From Magnetospirillum gryphiswaldense MSR-1 v2 (GTDB lineage: Bacteria > Pseudomonadota > Alphaproteobacteria > Rhodospirillales > Magnetospirillaceae), in assembly GCF_000513295.1 (NCBI RefSeq), contig NC_023065.1:1488001-1552000 (forward strand): a stretch of 64,000 nt of DNA, written 5' to 3'. This document shows, in pieces, positions 9,014 to 18,531 of the stretch (positions are counted from its first letter, which is position 1; the number at the start of each line of letters is the position of its first letter). The position numbers were made by a program, and so were the translations under genes. The notes beneath the pieces are model-generated. The model was not told the DNA's origin. It saw only the letters and a list, made by a program, of their open reading frames with translations, and did not search any database.

Positions 9014-10576
9014 CTACCCCCTGGGCACCGTCCGGTACAACTGGAAGCCACGCCCCTCGGCGACGAAGGCCAAGTCATCGGGATCGGGATTGGCGGCACC
9101 GGGATCGGTGTACAGGATCATGACGAAATCATAATGGCCGGGCCAAAAATCCCAGAAGCGGGCGCCGCCAGGGGTGGAATCCTCGGCGGTGGCGATCAAT
9201 TGACTGACCCGAGGCGGTGAACCGTCCTCACGGTCGACCAGATCGGCATGGCTGGGATGGATGTTGAGGATTTGCTTACCCGGCACCGAAAAGATGGTTG
9301 AAACCAGGGCATCGCGGGTGAGCACCGCGATCAGCGGCGCATGACTTAGCGCCTGGGTCAAGGCCGGGGTGACCGTCGGCGCGTCGGCCTCGGCCACCAG
9401 CACGGTGCTGCCCATGGGCATGGCCGACACCGCCAAGCTCATGTCATCGGTGACCTGGGCCAGATCCCGCCAATTGACCACCACCTCGGTGACCCGAGCC
9501 AGCGTCAGACCGCACAGGCACAGGTAGAACACCCGGCGAGAAAACCGCCCGCTCAGGTCCGGCGTCAGAAAGCCCAGCACCAGGAAAAACAGCGCCACCG
9601 GCAGTCGCTGATCGGCGATCCACGAGCCGAACAACTGACGCGGCATCAGCAGAAACACCAAGGCGCCCAGGCACAACAGCGTCAAGCCGGCGGGATGCAG
9701 CCCCAAGGCGCCCCGACGCCCCAGCCACAGGCCAGCGCCGATGATGATGCCGGCAAACAGCATGTCGACGCTGTCGCGATACAATTCCACCGCCAGATAC
9801 AGACCTTCCAGCTTGCCGCGCGATTCCCACAGCATTTCATGCGACAGCCCCAAGGTGGGGCTGGCCAGGATCAGCGGCACGACCGGCAGAAACGGCAGGC
9901 CGAAGGCGGCCAGATCGGCCAGCAGCGGGCCGACGGTCAAATCACGACGCCGCCACAGCCGCCAAGCCTCGAAAGCCAGCAAGGTCATGCCATAAAGGCA
10001 GACGGCGAACAGGTGGCACAGGAACAAGGTCAGGACCACGACCAGCGACACCGCGCCACGCAGCCAGGGCGAGCGGTCGCGCAAGGCGATCCACAAGGCC
10101 ACGCCCCACAGGGCGATGCCGGTGCCCAGCAGATAATTGACCAGCCCATACAGGAAGATGCCGTTATAGACCAACGGGAAAGCCAGCAGGGGCCACGGTG
10201 AAAACCGCCCCCATAAGGCCCGGTGAATGGCCATGGGACCGGTCACCAGCAGCCCCACCATCAACAGCAGAAAGGCCTGACCGGCGTGCAGCACCCCCAT
10301 CTCGTGCACCAGCGGCGGCACCAGCACATCCATGATCAGATTGGGGATGACGGCCCAGCGGACTTCATAGAAACCAGCCAGAATGGGATTGCCGCCCATC
10401 TCCGCCATCACATACATACGGGCCAGATGGTTGACGTAATCCGTCAACGGCGGCAACGGGTCCGACAGAATCGGCGCCGCCACCAGAACCAGCAGGATGG
10501 TGAAGGACAGAGCAAAGGCCCGCCCCCGGGTCAAGTGCCCAAGCGCGGGGTGCAAGACGGTCAGGGCACGCAGCAT
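9014..10576 (-). CDS. polytopic membrane protein, GT-C/PMT-like, function unknown
   Basis: A 520-residue protein with about ten to twelve membrane helices over residues 20-380 and a soluble C-terminal domain of about 130 residues. The early LSDPLPPLTDYVNHLARMYV segment, with acidic residues in the first extracytoplasmic loop, resembles GT-C glycosyltransferases of the dolichyl-phosphate mannosyltransferase class. This is a weak similarity in layout only; no sugar donor site is identifiable. Start ATG 10576 gives a plausible cytoplasmic N-terminus before helix 1. It sits alone between mrp and the sbtAB operon, all on the minus strand, and is probably followed by the hairpin at 8991-9009. Confidence 0.7.
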   Translation of the reverse strand: MLRALTVLHPALGHLTRGRAFALSFTILLVLVAAPILSDPLPPLTDYVNHLARMYVMAEMGGNPILAGFYEVRWAVIPNLIMDVLVPPLVHEMGVLHAGQAFLLLMVGLLVTGPMAIHRALWGRFSPWPLLAFPLVYNGIFLYGLVNYLLGTGIALWGVALWIALRDRSPWLRGAVSLVVVLTLFLCHLFAVCLYGMTLLAFEAWRLWRRRDLTVGPLLADLAAFGLPFLPVVPLILASPTLGLSHEMLWESRGKLEGLYLAVELYRDSVDMLFAGIIIGAGLWLGRRGALGLHPAGLTLLCLGALVFLLMPRQLFGSWIADQRLPVALFFLVLGFLTPDLSGRFSRRVFYLCLCGLTLARVTEVVVNWRDLAQVTDDMSLAVSAMPMGSTVLVAEADAPTVTPALTQALSHAPLIAVLTRDALVSTIFSVPGKQILNIHPSHADLVDREDGSPPRVSQLIATAEDSTPGGARFWDFWPGHYDFVMILYTDPGAANPDPDDLAFVAEGRGFQLYRTVPRG

Positions 10577-10671
10577 TCAGCTTTCCCAGGGCAGAAGACA
10601 GGCCGAAAGATTGGCAAGGCGGAGCCGGGCAGGCGCGCAAACGCCGTGTCCGGCATCCCCTTAAGGTGGGC

Positions 10672-11790
10672 TTATTGGAAGCTGATCTTCGGCCCCTTCT
10701 TGGCGCCGCTTTGGATCAGTTGCACCTTGTCCCACACCTTCTTGGCGATATCGCGATAGGCCTTGGCGTGCGAGCTGGACGGCTTGGACACGACGATGGG
10801 CTCGCCACGATCGGCGGTTTCACGGATGACGATATCCAACGGCACTTCGCCCAAGAAGTCGCACGACAGCTTGGCCGCTTCCGCCTTGGCGCCGCCATGG
10901 CCGAAGATATGGGCCTCGTCGCCGCATTTCGGGCAGATGTAATAGGACATGTTCTCGATGATCCCCAGCACCGGGATATCCACCTTGCGGAACATGTTGA
11001 GCCCCTTCCGGGCATCGAGCAGGGCGATGTCCTGGGGGGTGGAGACGATGACGGCGCCGGTCAGCGGCAAATTCTGGCTGATGGTCAATTGGGTGTCACC
11101 GGTGCCCGGCGGCATGTCGATGACCATCACGTCCAGCTCGCCCCACTGGACGTCGCGCAGCAATTGCTGGATGGCGCCCATGACCATGGGGCCGCGCCAG
11201 ATGATCGGGCTGTCCTCGGGCACCAGGAAGCCGATGGACATGCACTTGACGCCATAGCTTTCCATGGGCAGCAGGGTCTGACCGTCAGGGCTGACCGGCT
11301 CGCCCTCGATGCCCAGCATGCGCGGCATGGAGGGGCCGTAGATGTCGGCGTCGAACAGGCCGACCTTCAGGCCCTGCTGCGACAGCGCCATGGCCAGATT
11401 GGTGGCGGTGGTCGACTTGCCGACACCACCCTTGCCCGAGGCCACGGCGATGATCGCCTTGACGTCGGGCAGCAACGGGCGTTCCGCCCCCTGCTGGCCA
11501 TGACCATGATCGTGACCGCCCTTGGGGCCACCATGGACGTGGCGTTCGGCGGTCAGCACCGCCGACACGGTCAGCACGCCGGCCAGATCGTGCACCGCCT
11601 TTTCGGCGGCCTTGCGCAAGGGCTCCAGCTTGGGGCCGCGCTCGGGCTCGACCTCGATGGCGAAGGTCACGTGACCGTCCTTGACCACCACACCCGACAC
11701 CATGCCCAACGACACGATATCCGCTCCCTTGTCGGGATCGACGATTGTCTTCAGCGCCTCAATAACCTGGCTTTCGGAGATCACGGCCAT
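10672..11790 (-). CDS. mrp: Mrp/ApbC family iron-sulfur carrier ATPase
   Basis: A 372-residue P-loop protein with an N-terminal MIP18/DUF59 domain (residues about 1-80), a His/Gly-rich linker (HGGPKGGHDHGHG) and a Mrp/NBP35 ATPase domain. The deviant Walker A is SGKGGVGKST near residue 118. Further motifs are FDADIYGPS, DMPPGTGDTQL, and the CPKC pair that binds a transferable Fe-S cluster. Mrp proteins help load Fe-S clusters in the cytoplasm. Length and domain order are standard. It is divergent from hflK, with a 228-base space between the two starts. Confidence 0.93.
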   Translation of the reverse strand: MAVISESQVIEALKTIVDPDKGADIVSLGMVSGVVVKDGHVTFAIEVEPERGPKLEPLRKAAEKAVHDLAGVLTVSAVLTAERHVHGGPKGGHDHGHGQQGAERPLLPDVKAIIAVASGKGGVGKSTTATNLAMALSQQGLKVGLFDADIYGPSMPRMLGIEGEPVSPDGQTLLPMESYGVKCMSIGFLVPEDSPIIWRGPMVMGAIQQLLRDVQWGELDVMVIDMPPGTGDTQLTISQNLPLTGAVIVSTPQDIALLDARKGLNMFRKVDIPVLGIIENMSYYICPKCGDEAHIFGHGGAKAEAAKLSCDFLGEVPLDIVIRETADRGEPIVVSKPSSSHAKAYRDIAKKVWDKVQLIQSGAKKGPKISFQ

Positions 11791-12018
11791 GAACGTCCTC
11801 TTTGTTTGTTGCAGTGCGATAGGGCGAGCCGGTGCACAATAGTTTACTCATATAAGCAGCCGCCTTGACTTTGGAAAGCCCCCCAAGCGCGCTGCCTTGA
11901 ATCATGTCATTGTTGCTCCATATGGGCACAAACCCGCCCCGCTCGCCAGCGTGCGTTGCGCCGGGCGGATGGGTGGCCTATAAGGCCAGGAACGACGATT
12001 GAACCAAGAGGAACGCGC

Positions 12019-13173
12019 ATGCCTTGGAATTCCGGTGGAAACGGTGGCGGCCCCTGGGGCGGCGGTGGCGGTAGCGGCGGCAATGGCGGCGGCGGCAATA
12101 GCGGTGGCCCGTGGGGCCGTGGCCCCGGCAACGGCGGCGGCAACAACAACGGCCCCGACATTGAAGACTTGATCCGCCGCAGCCAGGACAAGCTGCGCAG
12201 GGCCATGCCCGGCGGCGCCGGCCTGGGCAATCTGGGCGGCAAGGGCTTGCTGCTGCTGGTGGCGCTGGGCGTCGCCGGCTGGGCGGCGACCGGCATCTAT
12301 CGGGTTCAGCCCGACCAGCAGGGCGTGGTCCTGCGCTTCGGCCAGTGGGTCGACACCACCGAGCCGGGCCTGCGCTATCACCTGCCTTATCCCATGGAAA
12401 GCGTGCTGCTGCCGCAGGTGACCAAGATCAACCAGCTGCAATTGGGCTTCCGCGCCGTCGGCGATTCGCGCTTCGAGCGCAATTCGGGCCGCGATGTGCC
12501 GGAGGAAAGCCGCATGCTGACCGGCGACGAAAACATCGTCGAGGCCGATTTCACCGTGTTCTGGCAGATCAAGGACGCCGGCAAGTACCTGTTCAACATC
12601 CGCGACCCCGAAGGCACGGTCAAGGTCGCCGCCGAAAGCGCCATGCGCGACATGATCGGCCGCAACCCCATCCAGGCGGCTTTGTCCGACAAGCGCCAGC
12701 CCATCGCCGATGCCGCCAAGGTGGAATTGCAGCGCCTGCTCGATTCCTATGACGCCGGCATCCTGATCACCCAGGTGCAGTTGCAGAAGGTGGAGCCGCC
12801 GGCGGCGGTCATCGACGCCTTCAACGACGTCCAGCGCGCCCGTGCCGACCAGGAACGCGCCCGCAACGAATCGGAAGCCTATCGCAACGACATCATCCCC
12901 CGCGCCCGCGGCGAGGCGGAAAAGATGGTCCAGGACGCCGAAGCCTATAAGGAACAGGTGCTCAACCAGGCCCAGGGTCAGACCAAGCGCTTCATGGCGC
13001 TTTTCGACGCCTGGAAGCAATCGCCCGAGGTCACCGAGCGCCGCCTGTACCTGGAAACCATGGAAGACGTGATGAAGGGATCGCACAAGATCATCATCGA
13101 CCAATCCAAGAACGGCCAGGGCGTGGTGCCCTATCTGCCGCTCAACGACCTGAAGAAGGGAGCCGCCCAATGA
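12019..13173 (+). CDS. hflK: HflK, membrane protease modulator
   Basis: A 384-residue SPFH/band-7 protein. It has a very glycine-rich N-terminal cytoplasmic tail (residues 5-45, runs of GG and NGG), one membrane helix near 75-95, the band-7 domain (YRVQPDQQGVVLRFG) and a coiled-coil rich in Ala/Glu/Arg toward the C-terminus. HflK and HflC form a large periplasm-exposed assembly around the FtsH protease. The start at 12019 has AAGAGGA 5-12 bases upstream. It overlaps hflC by 4 bases (ATGA). Confidence 0.93.
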   Translation: MPWNSGGNGGGPWGGGGGSGGNGGGGNSGGPWGRGPGNGGGNNNGPDIEDLIRRSQDKLRRAMPGGAGLGNLGGKGLLLLVALGVAGWAATGIYRVQPDQQGVVLRFGQWVDTTEPGLRYHLPYPMESVLLPQVTKINQLQLGFRAVGDSRFERNSGRDVPEESRMLTGDENIVEADFTVFWQIKDAGKYLFNIRDPEGTVKVAAESAMRDMIGRNPIQAALSDKRQPIADAAKVELQRLLDSYDAGILITQVQLQKVEPPAAVIDAFNDVQRARADQERARNESEAYRNDIIPRARGEAEKMVQDAEAYKEQVLNQAQGQTKRFMALFDAWKQSPEVTERRLYLETMEDVMKGSHKIIIDQSKNGQGVVPYLPLNDLKKGAAQ

Positions 13174-14036
13174 ACCCGCGTTCGCTGCCCTTCATCGCCG
13201 CCATCATCGGCGGCCTGCTGATCGTCGCCGGCTCGTCCCTTTACGTGGTCAATCAGGCCGAACAGGCCCTGGTGCTGCGCCTGGGCGCCCACCGTGCCAC
13301 CATCAAGGAGCCGGGCCTGCACTTCAAGGTTCCGTTCATCGAGGACGTGGTGCGCTATGATCTGCGCCTGCTGCCCTTGGACCCGCCGGCGGAAGAAATC
13401 ATCCTGGGCGATTCCAAGCGTATCGTCGTCGATACCTTCGCCCGCTACCGCATCGAAGACCCGCTCAAGTTCTATCAGGCGCTGAAGAACGAGACCAACG
13501 CGCGGGGCCAGATGTCGCAGGTGGTGTCGTCGGCCATGCGCCGGGTGATGGGTCAGGTGATGCTGCCGTCGCTGTTGTCGGACGAACGCACCCGCATCAT
13601 GGAAGATATCCTGCGCGAGGTCAGCGAACGCTCCGCCGCCTACGGCATCGTCGTCGCCGACGTACGTATCCGCCGCGCCGATCTGCCGGAAGAAACCAGC
13701 CAGTCCATCTACGACCGCATGAAGTCGGAACGCGAGCGTCAGGCCAAGGAACTGCGCGCCCAGGGTTACGAATGGGGTCAGCAGATTCGTGCCCGCGCCG
13801 ACCGTGAAAAGACGGTCATCCTGGCCGAGGCCGAACGTCAGGCCAATTTCCTGCGCGCCAAGGGCGACGTCGAATCGTCGCGCATCTTCAACGAAGCCTA
13901 CGGCAAGGATGCCCGCTTCTATAAGTTCTACCGCTCGCTCGAAGCCTATCGCACGGCGCTGACCAAGGACACCACCATGGTTCTGTCGCCCAACAGCGAG
14001 TTCTTCGACATCTTCAACGGCCCCAACCGCCGTTGA
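13170..14036 (+). CDS. hflC: HflC, membrane protease modulator
   Basis: A 288-residue SPFH protein with an N-terminal membrane helix, the band-7 domain (VNQAEQALVLRLGAH, then VDTFARYRIEDP), and a coiled-coil with DRMKSERERQAKELRAQGYE and the ADREKTVILAEAERQA segment typical of HflC. It partners HflK in controlling FtsH. Translation is coupled to hflK upstream and to the DUF2065 gene downstream, whose TTG start overlaps its stop codon. Confidence 0.94.
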   Translation: MNPRSLPFIAAIIGGLLIVAGSSLYVVNQAEQALVLRLGAHRATIKEPGLHFKVPFIEDVVRYDLRLLPLDPPAEEIILGDSKRIVVDTFARYRIEDPLKFYQALKNETNARGQMSQVVSSAMRRVMGQVMLPSLLSDERTRIMEDILREVSERSAAYGIVVADVRIRRADLPEETSQSIYDRMKSERERQAKELRAQGYEWGQQIRARADREKTVILAEAERQANFLRAKGDVESSRIFNEAYGKDARFYKFYRSLEAYRTALTKDTTMVLSPNSEFFDIFNGPNRR

Positions 14037-14233
14037 CCGAGTTCCTGACCGCCCTGTGTCTGGCCGTGGCCATCGAGGGAATCGCCTATGCGGCGTTCCC
14101 CGATGCCATGCGCCGGACCATGGCGAAAATCGCGCTGATGCCCTCTGGCTCCTTGCGCCGTATCGGCCTGGGGGCGGCCATAATCGCCATCGGCGGGTTG
14201 TGGCTGCTGCGATCCGCCTTGATAACGCCATAG
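14033..14233 (+). CDS. DUF2065 small membrane protein
   Basis: A 66-residue protein with two hydrophobic helices separated by a short basic loop (MRRTMAKIALMP, LRRIGLGAA), matching DUF2065/YjeT. YjeT-type genes are commonly next to hflKC; the function is unknown. It starts at TTG 14033, overlapping the hflC stop codon by 4 bases, so the rare start codon is supported by coupling. Missing this gene would leave an unexplained gap before degP. Confidence 0.8.
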   Translation: MTEFLTALCLAVAIEGIAYAAFPDAMRRTMAKIALMPSGSLRRIGLGAAIIAIGGLWLLRSALITP

Positions 14234-14289
14234 TTTCCTATAAACGTTAGTGTCGAGCGCGTTCCTTTTCACTGAGGAGGGTTCCTTTG

Positions 14290-15768
14290 GTGCCCAATCC
14301 CATGACAGTTTCCCGCCGGTTGATGGTTTGCGCCGTCACCGCCGCGGCCATTTTCGCCCAAGCCGCCGCCGCCACCGCGCGCGAAGCGCCCGGCAGCTTC
14401 GCCGATCTGGCGGAAAAGCTGCTGCCGGCGGTGGTCAACATCTCGACCACCCAGACCATCAAGAACCCCGAGCGCATCCCCGAGATGCCGCAATTCCCGC
14501 CCGGTTCGCCGTTCGAGGATTTCTTCAAGGAATTCATGGAACGTCAGGCGCGCCCCGACGCGGCGCCCAAGCGCGCCACCTCGCTGGGTTCGGGCTTCGT
14601 CATCGATGCCGCCGGCTATGTGGTCACCAACAACCACGTCATCGCCGACGCTGACGAAATCACCGTCACCCTGCATGACGACACCACCCACAAGGCGACG
14701 CTGATCGGACGCGATTCCAAGACCGATCTGGCGGTCCTCAAGATCGATCCGGGCAAGAAGACGTTGACGGCGGTGCCGTTCGGCAATTCCGACCAGTCGC
14801 GCATCGGCGATTGGGTGCTGGCCATCGGCAATCCCTTCGGCCTGGGCGGCACGGTCACCGCCGGTATCGTCTCGGCCCGGGCGCGCGACATCAATGCCGG
14901 TCCCTATGACGATTTCATCCAGACCGACGCCTCCATCAACCGAGGCAATTCGGGTGGACCGTTGTTCAATTCCGCCGGCGAGGTGGTGGGCATCAACACC
15001 GCCATCTTCTCGCCCTCGGGCGGCTCCATCGGTATCGGCTTCGCCATTCCCTCGACCCTGGCCAAGCCGGTGATCGACGACCTCAAGCAATTCGGTCGCA
15101 CCCGGCGCGGCTGGCTGGGCGTGCGCATCCAGTCGCTGGACCCGGAACTGGCCGAATCCATGGGCCTGACCGAATCCAAGGGCGCCCTGGTCGCGTCCGT
15201 CAATGCCGGCGGCCCGGCGGCCAAGGCCAATCTGAAGCCCGGCGACGTCATCTTGAAGTTTGACGGCCGCGACATCACCGAAATGCGCAAATTGCCCCGC
15301 ATCGTCGCCGAAACCGCCATCGGCAAGAAGGCGCCGGTGGAAATCTGGCGCGACGGCAAGCGCGTCATCGTCGACGTGGCGGTGGGCGAATTGCCGGAAG
15401 AGCCGGAGGAAGTGGCCAGCAAGTCACCGGAAAAGCCGCAGACCCAGGCTCAGGGCCAGGTCATCGCCGGTACCGGCCTGACCGTGTCGGCGCTCAACCC
15501 GGCCTTGCGTGAACGCTTCGGCCTGGAAGAGGACACCGCCGGCTTGGTGGTGACCGAGGTCAAGGACGGCCCGGCGGCGGAAAAGGGCATGAAGCCCGGC
15601 GACGTCATCATCGAAGCCGGCAACAAGCCGGTGCGCAACCCCGCCGATCTGACCAAGGCGGTGGAAGCGGCGAAGGCGTCGAGCCAGAAGTTCCTGCTGT
15701 TGCGGGTGGAAAACCCGCAGGCGCTGCGTTACGTGGCGCTGCCGCTGAGTGACGGCAAGAAGAAGTAA
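14290..15768 (+). CDS. degP: DegP/HtrA-family periplasmic serine endoprotease
   Basis: About 492 residues. It has a signal peptide (RRLMVCAVTAAAIFAQAAAATA), a trypsin-like domain with the triad His116 (NNHVIAD), Asp146 (KTDLAVL) and Ser221 (NRGNSGGP), then two PDZ domains (about residues 265-355 and 390-485). It degrades or refolds damaged periplasmic proteins. The start is decided by AGGAGG at 14274-14279: GTG 14290 is 10 bases and TTG 14287 is 7 bases away, while ATG 14302 is 22 bases away. It closes the hflK-hflC-DUF2065 gene run. A GC-rich hairpin follows at 15775. Confidence 0.92.
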   Translation: MPNPMTVSRRLMVCAVTAAAIFAQAAAATAREAPGSFADLAEKLLPAVVNISTTQTIKNPERIPEMPQFPPGSPFEDFFKEFMERQARPDAAPKRATSLGSGFVIDAAGYVVTNNHVIADADEITVTLHDDTTHKATLIGRDSKTDLAVLKIDPGKKTLTAVPFGNSDQSRIGDWVLAIGNPFGLGGTVTAGIVSARARDINAGPYDDFIQTDASINRGNSGGPLFNSAGEVVGINTAIFSPSGGSIGIGFAIPSTLAKPVIDDLKQFGRTRRGWLGVRIQSLDPELAESMGLTESKGALVASVNAGGPAAKANLKPGDVILKFDGRDITEMRKLPRIVAETAIGKKAPVEIWRDGKRVIVDVAVGELPEEPEEVASKSPEKPQTQAQGQVIAGTGLTVSALNPALRERFGLEEDTAGLVVTEVKDGPAAEKGMKPGDVIIEAGNKPVRNPADLTKAVEAAKASSQKFLLLRVENPQALRYVALPLSDGKKK

Positions 15769-15774
15769 GCGAAA

Positions 15775-15796
15775 AAGGGGGGCTTCGGCCCCCCTT
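15775..15796 (+). terminator. degP hairpin terminator
   Basis: AAGGGGGGC and GCCCCCCTT pair perfectly over 9 bases around a TTCG loop, 6 bases after the degP stop codon. Only a short T run follows (TTG), so termination may need the downstream repeat as well. Confidence 0.7.
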
Positions 15797-15802
15797 GTCA
15801 TC

Positions 15803-15922
15803 CGTGAAAAAGTCCGCAGGTTTCGCCCCGGTGTACTTTTCCCCGATTTGAATAAGGAAAACCCGTGCGGGAAGCGAACTTTCCGCGCGGGTTTGCTTTT
15901 TTCAAAAGCGAAAAATAGGCGC
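15803..15922. repeat. dispersed convergent-junction repeat, copy 2
   Basis: Second copy of the repeat at 3921. It keeps CGTGAAAAAGTCC, GGTGTACTTTTCCCCGATTT, GGAAAACCCGTGC, CTTTCCGCGCGGGTTT and AAAAGCGAAAAATAGGCG, with differences in the loop parts. It lies between the convergent degP and prpE genes. Confidence 0.75.
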
Positions 15923-15967
15923 AGGGGCGGCATGCCCACCCTTCCAAGGTTCGACACGCAAAAAAAT

Positions 15968-15993
15968 ACGGGGGGCCGAAGCCCCCCGTTTTT
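15968..15993. terminator. bidirectional terminator between degP and prpE
   Basis: ACGGGGGGC (15968-15976) pairs with GCCCCCCGT (15981-15989) around CGAA. A T run follows on the plus strand and TATTTTTTT on the minus strand, so it can stop transcription both ways. It begins 22 bases past the prpE stop codon. Confidence 0.85.
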
Positions 15994-16014
15994 ATTCGAA
16001 CACCGTGACGATGA

Positions 16015-17928
16015 TTATTCCACCGCCTCGGTGCGGGCCTTGGAATAACCGATGCTTTGCAGGCTCTCGTCGATTTCTTCCAAGATGGCCGGATCGTCGA
16101 TGGTCGCCGGCATCTTGAAATCCTGGTTGTCGGCGATCTTCTGCATGGTGCCGCGCAGGATCTTGCCGGAACGGGTCTTGGGCAGACGCTTGACCACGGT
16201 GCAGCTCTTGAAGGCGGCGACCGGGCCGATGACTTCGCGCACCAGCTTGACCACTTCCTTGATGACGTCGTCATCCGCCTTGGTGACGCCGGCCTTCAGG
16301 CAGATGAAGCCCAGCGGCAACTGCCCCTTCAACTGGTCGGCGACGCCGATGACGGCGCATTCGGCCACATCCGGGTGGCTGGCCAGCACTTCTTCCATCT
16401 GGCCGGTGGACAGACGGTGACCGGCGACGTTGATGATGTCGTCGGTACGGCTCATGACATAGACATAGCCGTCTTCATCGATCATGCCGGCATCGGCGGT
16501 CTTGTAGAAACCGGGATATTCGGCCATGTACGATTCGAAGAAGCGCTGCTCGGCATTCCACAGGGTGTAGAAGGTGCCGGGGGGCAACGGCAGCTTGACC
16601 ACCAGCGAACCGGTCTGGCCGGGCTTGCACTGGTGATGGCCTTCGTCCAGCACCTGCAAATCCCAGCCCGGAGCGGCCTTGGTCGGCGAGCCGGGCTTGA
16701 CCGGGAATTCGTGCAGGCCCAGGCAATTGGCGGCGATGGCCCAGCCGGTCTCGGTCTGCCACCAGTGATCGACCACCGGAACCTTCAGATTGGTCTGCGC
16801 CCACTTGATGGTATCGGGGTCGGACCGCTCGCCGGCCAGGAACAGCGCCTTCAGGCTGCTCATGTCATACTTCTGCAAAAGCTCGGCGTTGGGGTCTTCG
16901 CGCTTGATGGCGCGGAAGGCGGTGGGCGCGGTGAACAGCGCGGTGATCTTGTGCTGGCTGATGACGCGCCAGAAGGCGCCGGCATCGGGGGTGCCCACCG
17001 GCTTGCCTTCATAGACCACGGTGGTGGCGCCGTGCAGCAAGGGCGCATAGCAGATGTAGGAGTGGCCGACCACCCAACCCACGTCGGACGCGGCCCAGAA
17101 CACCTGGCCCGGCTCGATGTTGTAGACGTTCTTCATGGTCCACTTCAGCGCCACCATGTGGCCGCCATTGTCGCGGACCACGCCCTTGGGCTGACCGGTG
17201 GTGCCCGAGGTGTACAGGATATAAAGCGGGTCGGTGGCGGCGACGGTCACGCATTCGGCCGGGGCGGCCTTGTCGGCCTCGCTCCAGTCCACGTCGCGAC
17301 CGGCGACCATGGCGGCGGCCACTTGCGGGCGCTGCAAAACGACGGTATGGGCCGGCTTGTGATCGGCCAGATCGATGGCATGATCCAGCAGCGGCTTATA
17401 GGGAATGACGCGGGCGGTTTCGATGCCGCACGAAGCCGAGACGATCACCTTGGGCTGGGCGTCGTTGATACGGGTGGCCAATTCGTTCGAGGCGAAGCCG
17501 CCGAACACCACCGAATGCACCGCGCCCAGACGGGCGCAGGCCAGCATGGCCACCACCGCTTCCGGCACCATGGGCATGTAGACGAGGACGCGATCGCCCT
17601 TGTCCACGCCCAGACCGCGCAGCAAGCCGGCGAACTTGGACACCTGATCCTTCAGCTCGGCATAGGTGATGGTACGGACGGTATCGGTGACCGGGCTGTC
17701 ATAAATGATGGCGGCCTGAGTGCCGCGACCGTCTTCGACGTGCCGATCGACGGCGTTGTAGCAGGTATTGACCTCGCCACCGGTGAACCAACGATAGAAC
17801 GGCTTGCGCGAATCATCCAGAACCTTGTCCCAGGTCTTGTTCCAGTGAATGTCCTTGGCGGCATCAGCCCAGAATCCCTCGGGATCCTTCAGCGAGCGCT
17901 CGTAAGCCTGTTGATACGCATTGGTCAT
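16015..17928 (-). CDS. prpE: propionate--CoA ligase (acetyl-CoA synthetase family)
   Basis: A 637-residue AMP-forming acyl-CoA synthetase. The P-loop YTSGTTGQPKG, HWWQTETGW, YKTADAGMIDEDGY and the C-terminal acetylation-site motif LPKTRSGKILRG are all present. The VVRDNGGH stretch after the P-loop favours PrpE (propionyl-CoA synthetase) over Acs, although acetate use cannot be excluded. The conserved Lys in TRSGK is the known acetylation/catalytic residue. It is a single gene with a bidirectional terminator downstream at 15968. The 289 bases upstream (17929-18217) hold no recognisable gene apart from the terminator at 18163. Confidence 0.9.
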   Translation of the reverse strand: MTNAYQQAYERSLKDPEGFWADAAKDIHWNKTWDKVLDDSRKPFYRWFTGGEVNTCYNAVDRHVEDGRGTQAAIIYDSPVTDTVRTITYAELKDQVSKFAGLLRGLGVDKGDRVLVYMPMVPEAVVAMLACARLGAVHSVVFGGFASNELATRINDAQPKVIVSASCGIETARVIPYKPLLDHAIDLADHKPAHTVVLQRPQVAAAMVAGRDVDWSEADKAAPAECVTVAATDPLYILYTSGTTGQPKGVVRDNGGHMVALKWTMKNVYNIEPGQVFWAASDVGWVVGHSYICYAPLLHGATTVVYEGKPVGTPDAGAFWRVISQHKITALFTAPTAFRAIKREDPNAELLQKYDMSSLKALFLAGERSDPDTIKWAQTNLKVPVVDHWWQTETGWAIAANCLGLHEFPVKPGSPTKAAPGWDLQVLDEGHHQCKPGQTGSLVVKLPLPPGTFYTLWNAEQRFFESYMAEYPGFYKTADAGMIDEDGYVYVMSRTDDIINVAGHRLSTGQMEEVLASHPDVAECAVIGVADQLKGQLPLGFICLKAGVTKADDDVIKEVVKLVREVIGPVAAFKSCTVVKRLPKTRSGKILRGTMQKIADNQDFKMPATIDDPAILEEIDESLQSIGYSKARTEAVE

Positions 17929-18162
17929 TGGTGCCGTTCCCTCTGCTTTAACGAACTATCCTCGTGGTTGGGGTCCAGCCCCTCCCTTCGAGGCGGCAAA
18001 GATGCACCAGACGCGAAATTTTTGCAAAGGCACATTGAGAGTAAGTGCAACAGAACCCCACTTATTTCCGCTGCAACGCCACAATATGTCGTCTTAACCC
18101 AGGAATTCATCACCGGAATGCGGAAATAAAATAACCTGCAATCGCAAACTAAAAACGCAAAA

Positions 18163-18191
18163 GCACCCGCCGGGCCATGCCCGGCAGGTGC
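18163..18191 (-). terminator. terminator of the DUF465 gene
   Basis: GCACCCGCCGGGC (18163-18175) pairs with GCCCGGCAGGTGC (18179-18191) over 13 positions with one G-U. Reading on the minus strand, TTTTGCGTTTTT follows. Confidence 0.85.
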
Positions 18192-18217
18192 CTTGAACAG
18201 CTTACGATTCCTGACGA

Positions 18218-18394
18218 TCAATGCGGACTGGCGCTACTAAAGCGCGTCAACTCGTCCTTGATGCGCAGTTTCTGGCGCTTCATATCATTGATCTGGCCTT
18301 CATTGGGAAAGGGACGGCGCGCTTCCGCTCGGATGGCGGAATCAAGCGCGGCATGGCGGACTTTCAAAGACTCGATCCGGTCCTGAAGGCTCAT
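18218..18394 (-). CDS. DUF465 (YdcH-like) small protein
   Basis: A 58-residue, highly charged, helical protein. It matches DUF465: SLQDRIESLKVRHAALDSAI, then INDMKRQKLRIKDEL, forming a predicted helical hairpin or coiled-coil. Function is unknown in the family. ATG 18394 is supported by GGGAGG six bases upstream; the longer frame to 18460 lacks such a site. A strong terminator follows. A second member of the family is at 20451. Confidence 0.85.
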   Translation of the reverse strand: MSLQDRIESLKVRHAALDSAIRAEARRPFPNEGQINDMKRQKLRIKDELTRFSSASPH

Positions 18395-18531
18395 TACAAT
18401 CCTCCCTGCATATGGGCTAAGGTGGATAGGGTAAGACAGCGGACCAAGCCTTGTCAGCAAAAAAATCGTGCTTTATGCCGTATTGCAGGCGCGAAGACAA
18501 CCCCTATTTCGATCCATTGGGAGAAAGTTTG

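Noticed and set aside
10666-11868. 400-codon open frame on the plus strand
   Set aside because: It is antisense to mrp, which has all its motifs.
16057-18129. 690-codon open frame on the plus strand
   Set aside because: It lies entirely opposite prpE and its upstream region. Composition (long runs of Gly, His, Asp, Gln) is that of an antisense shadow in high-GC DNA.
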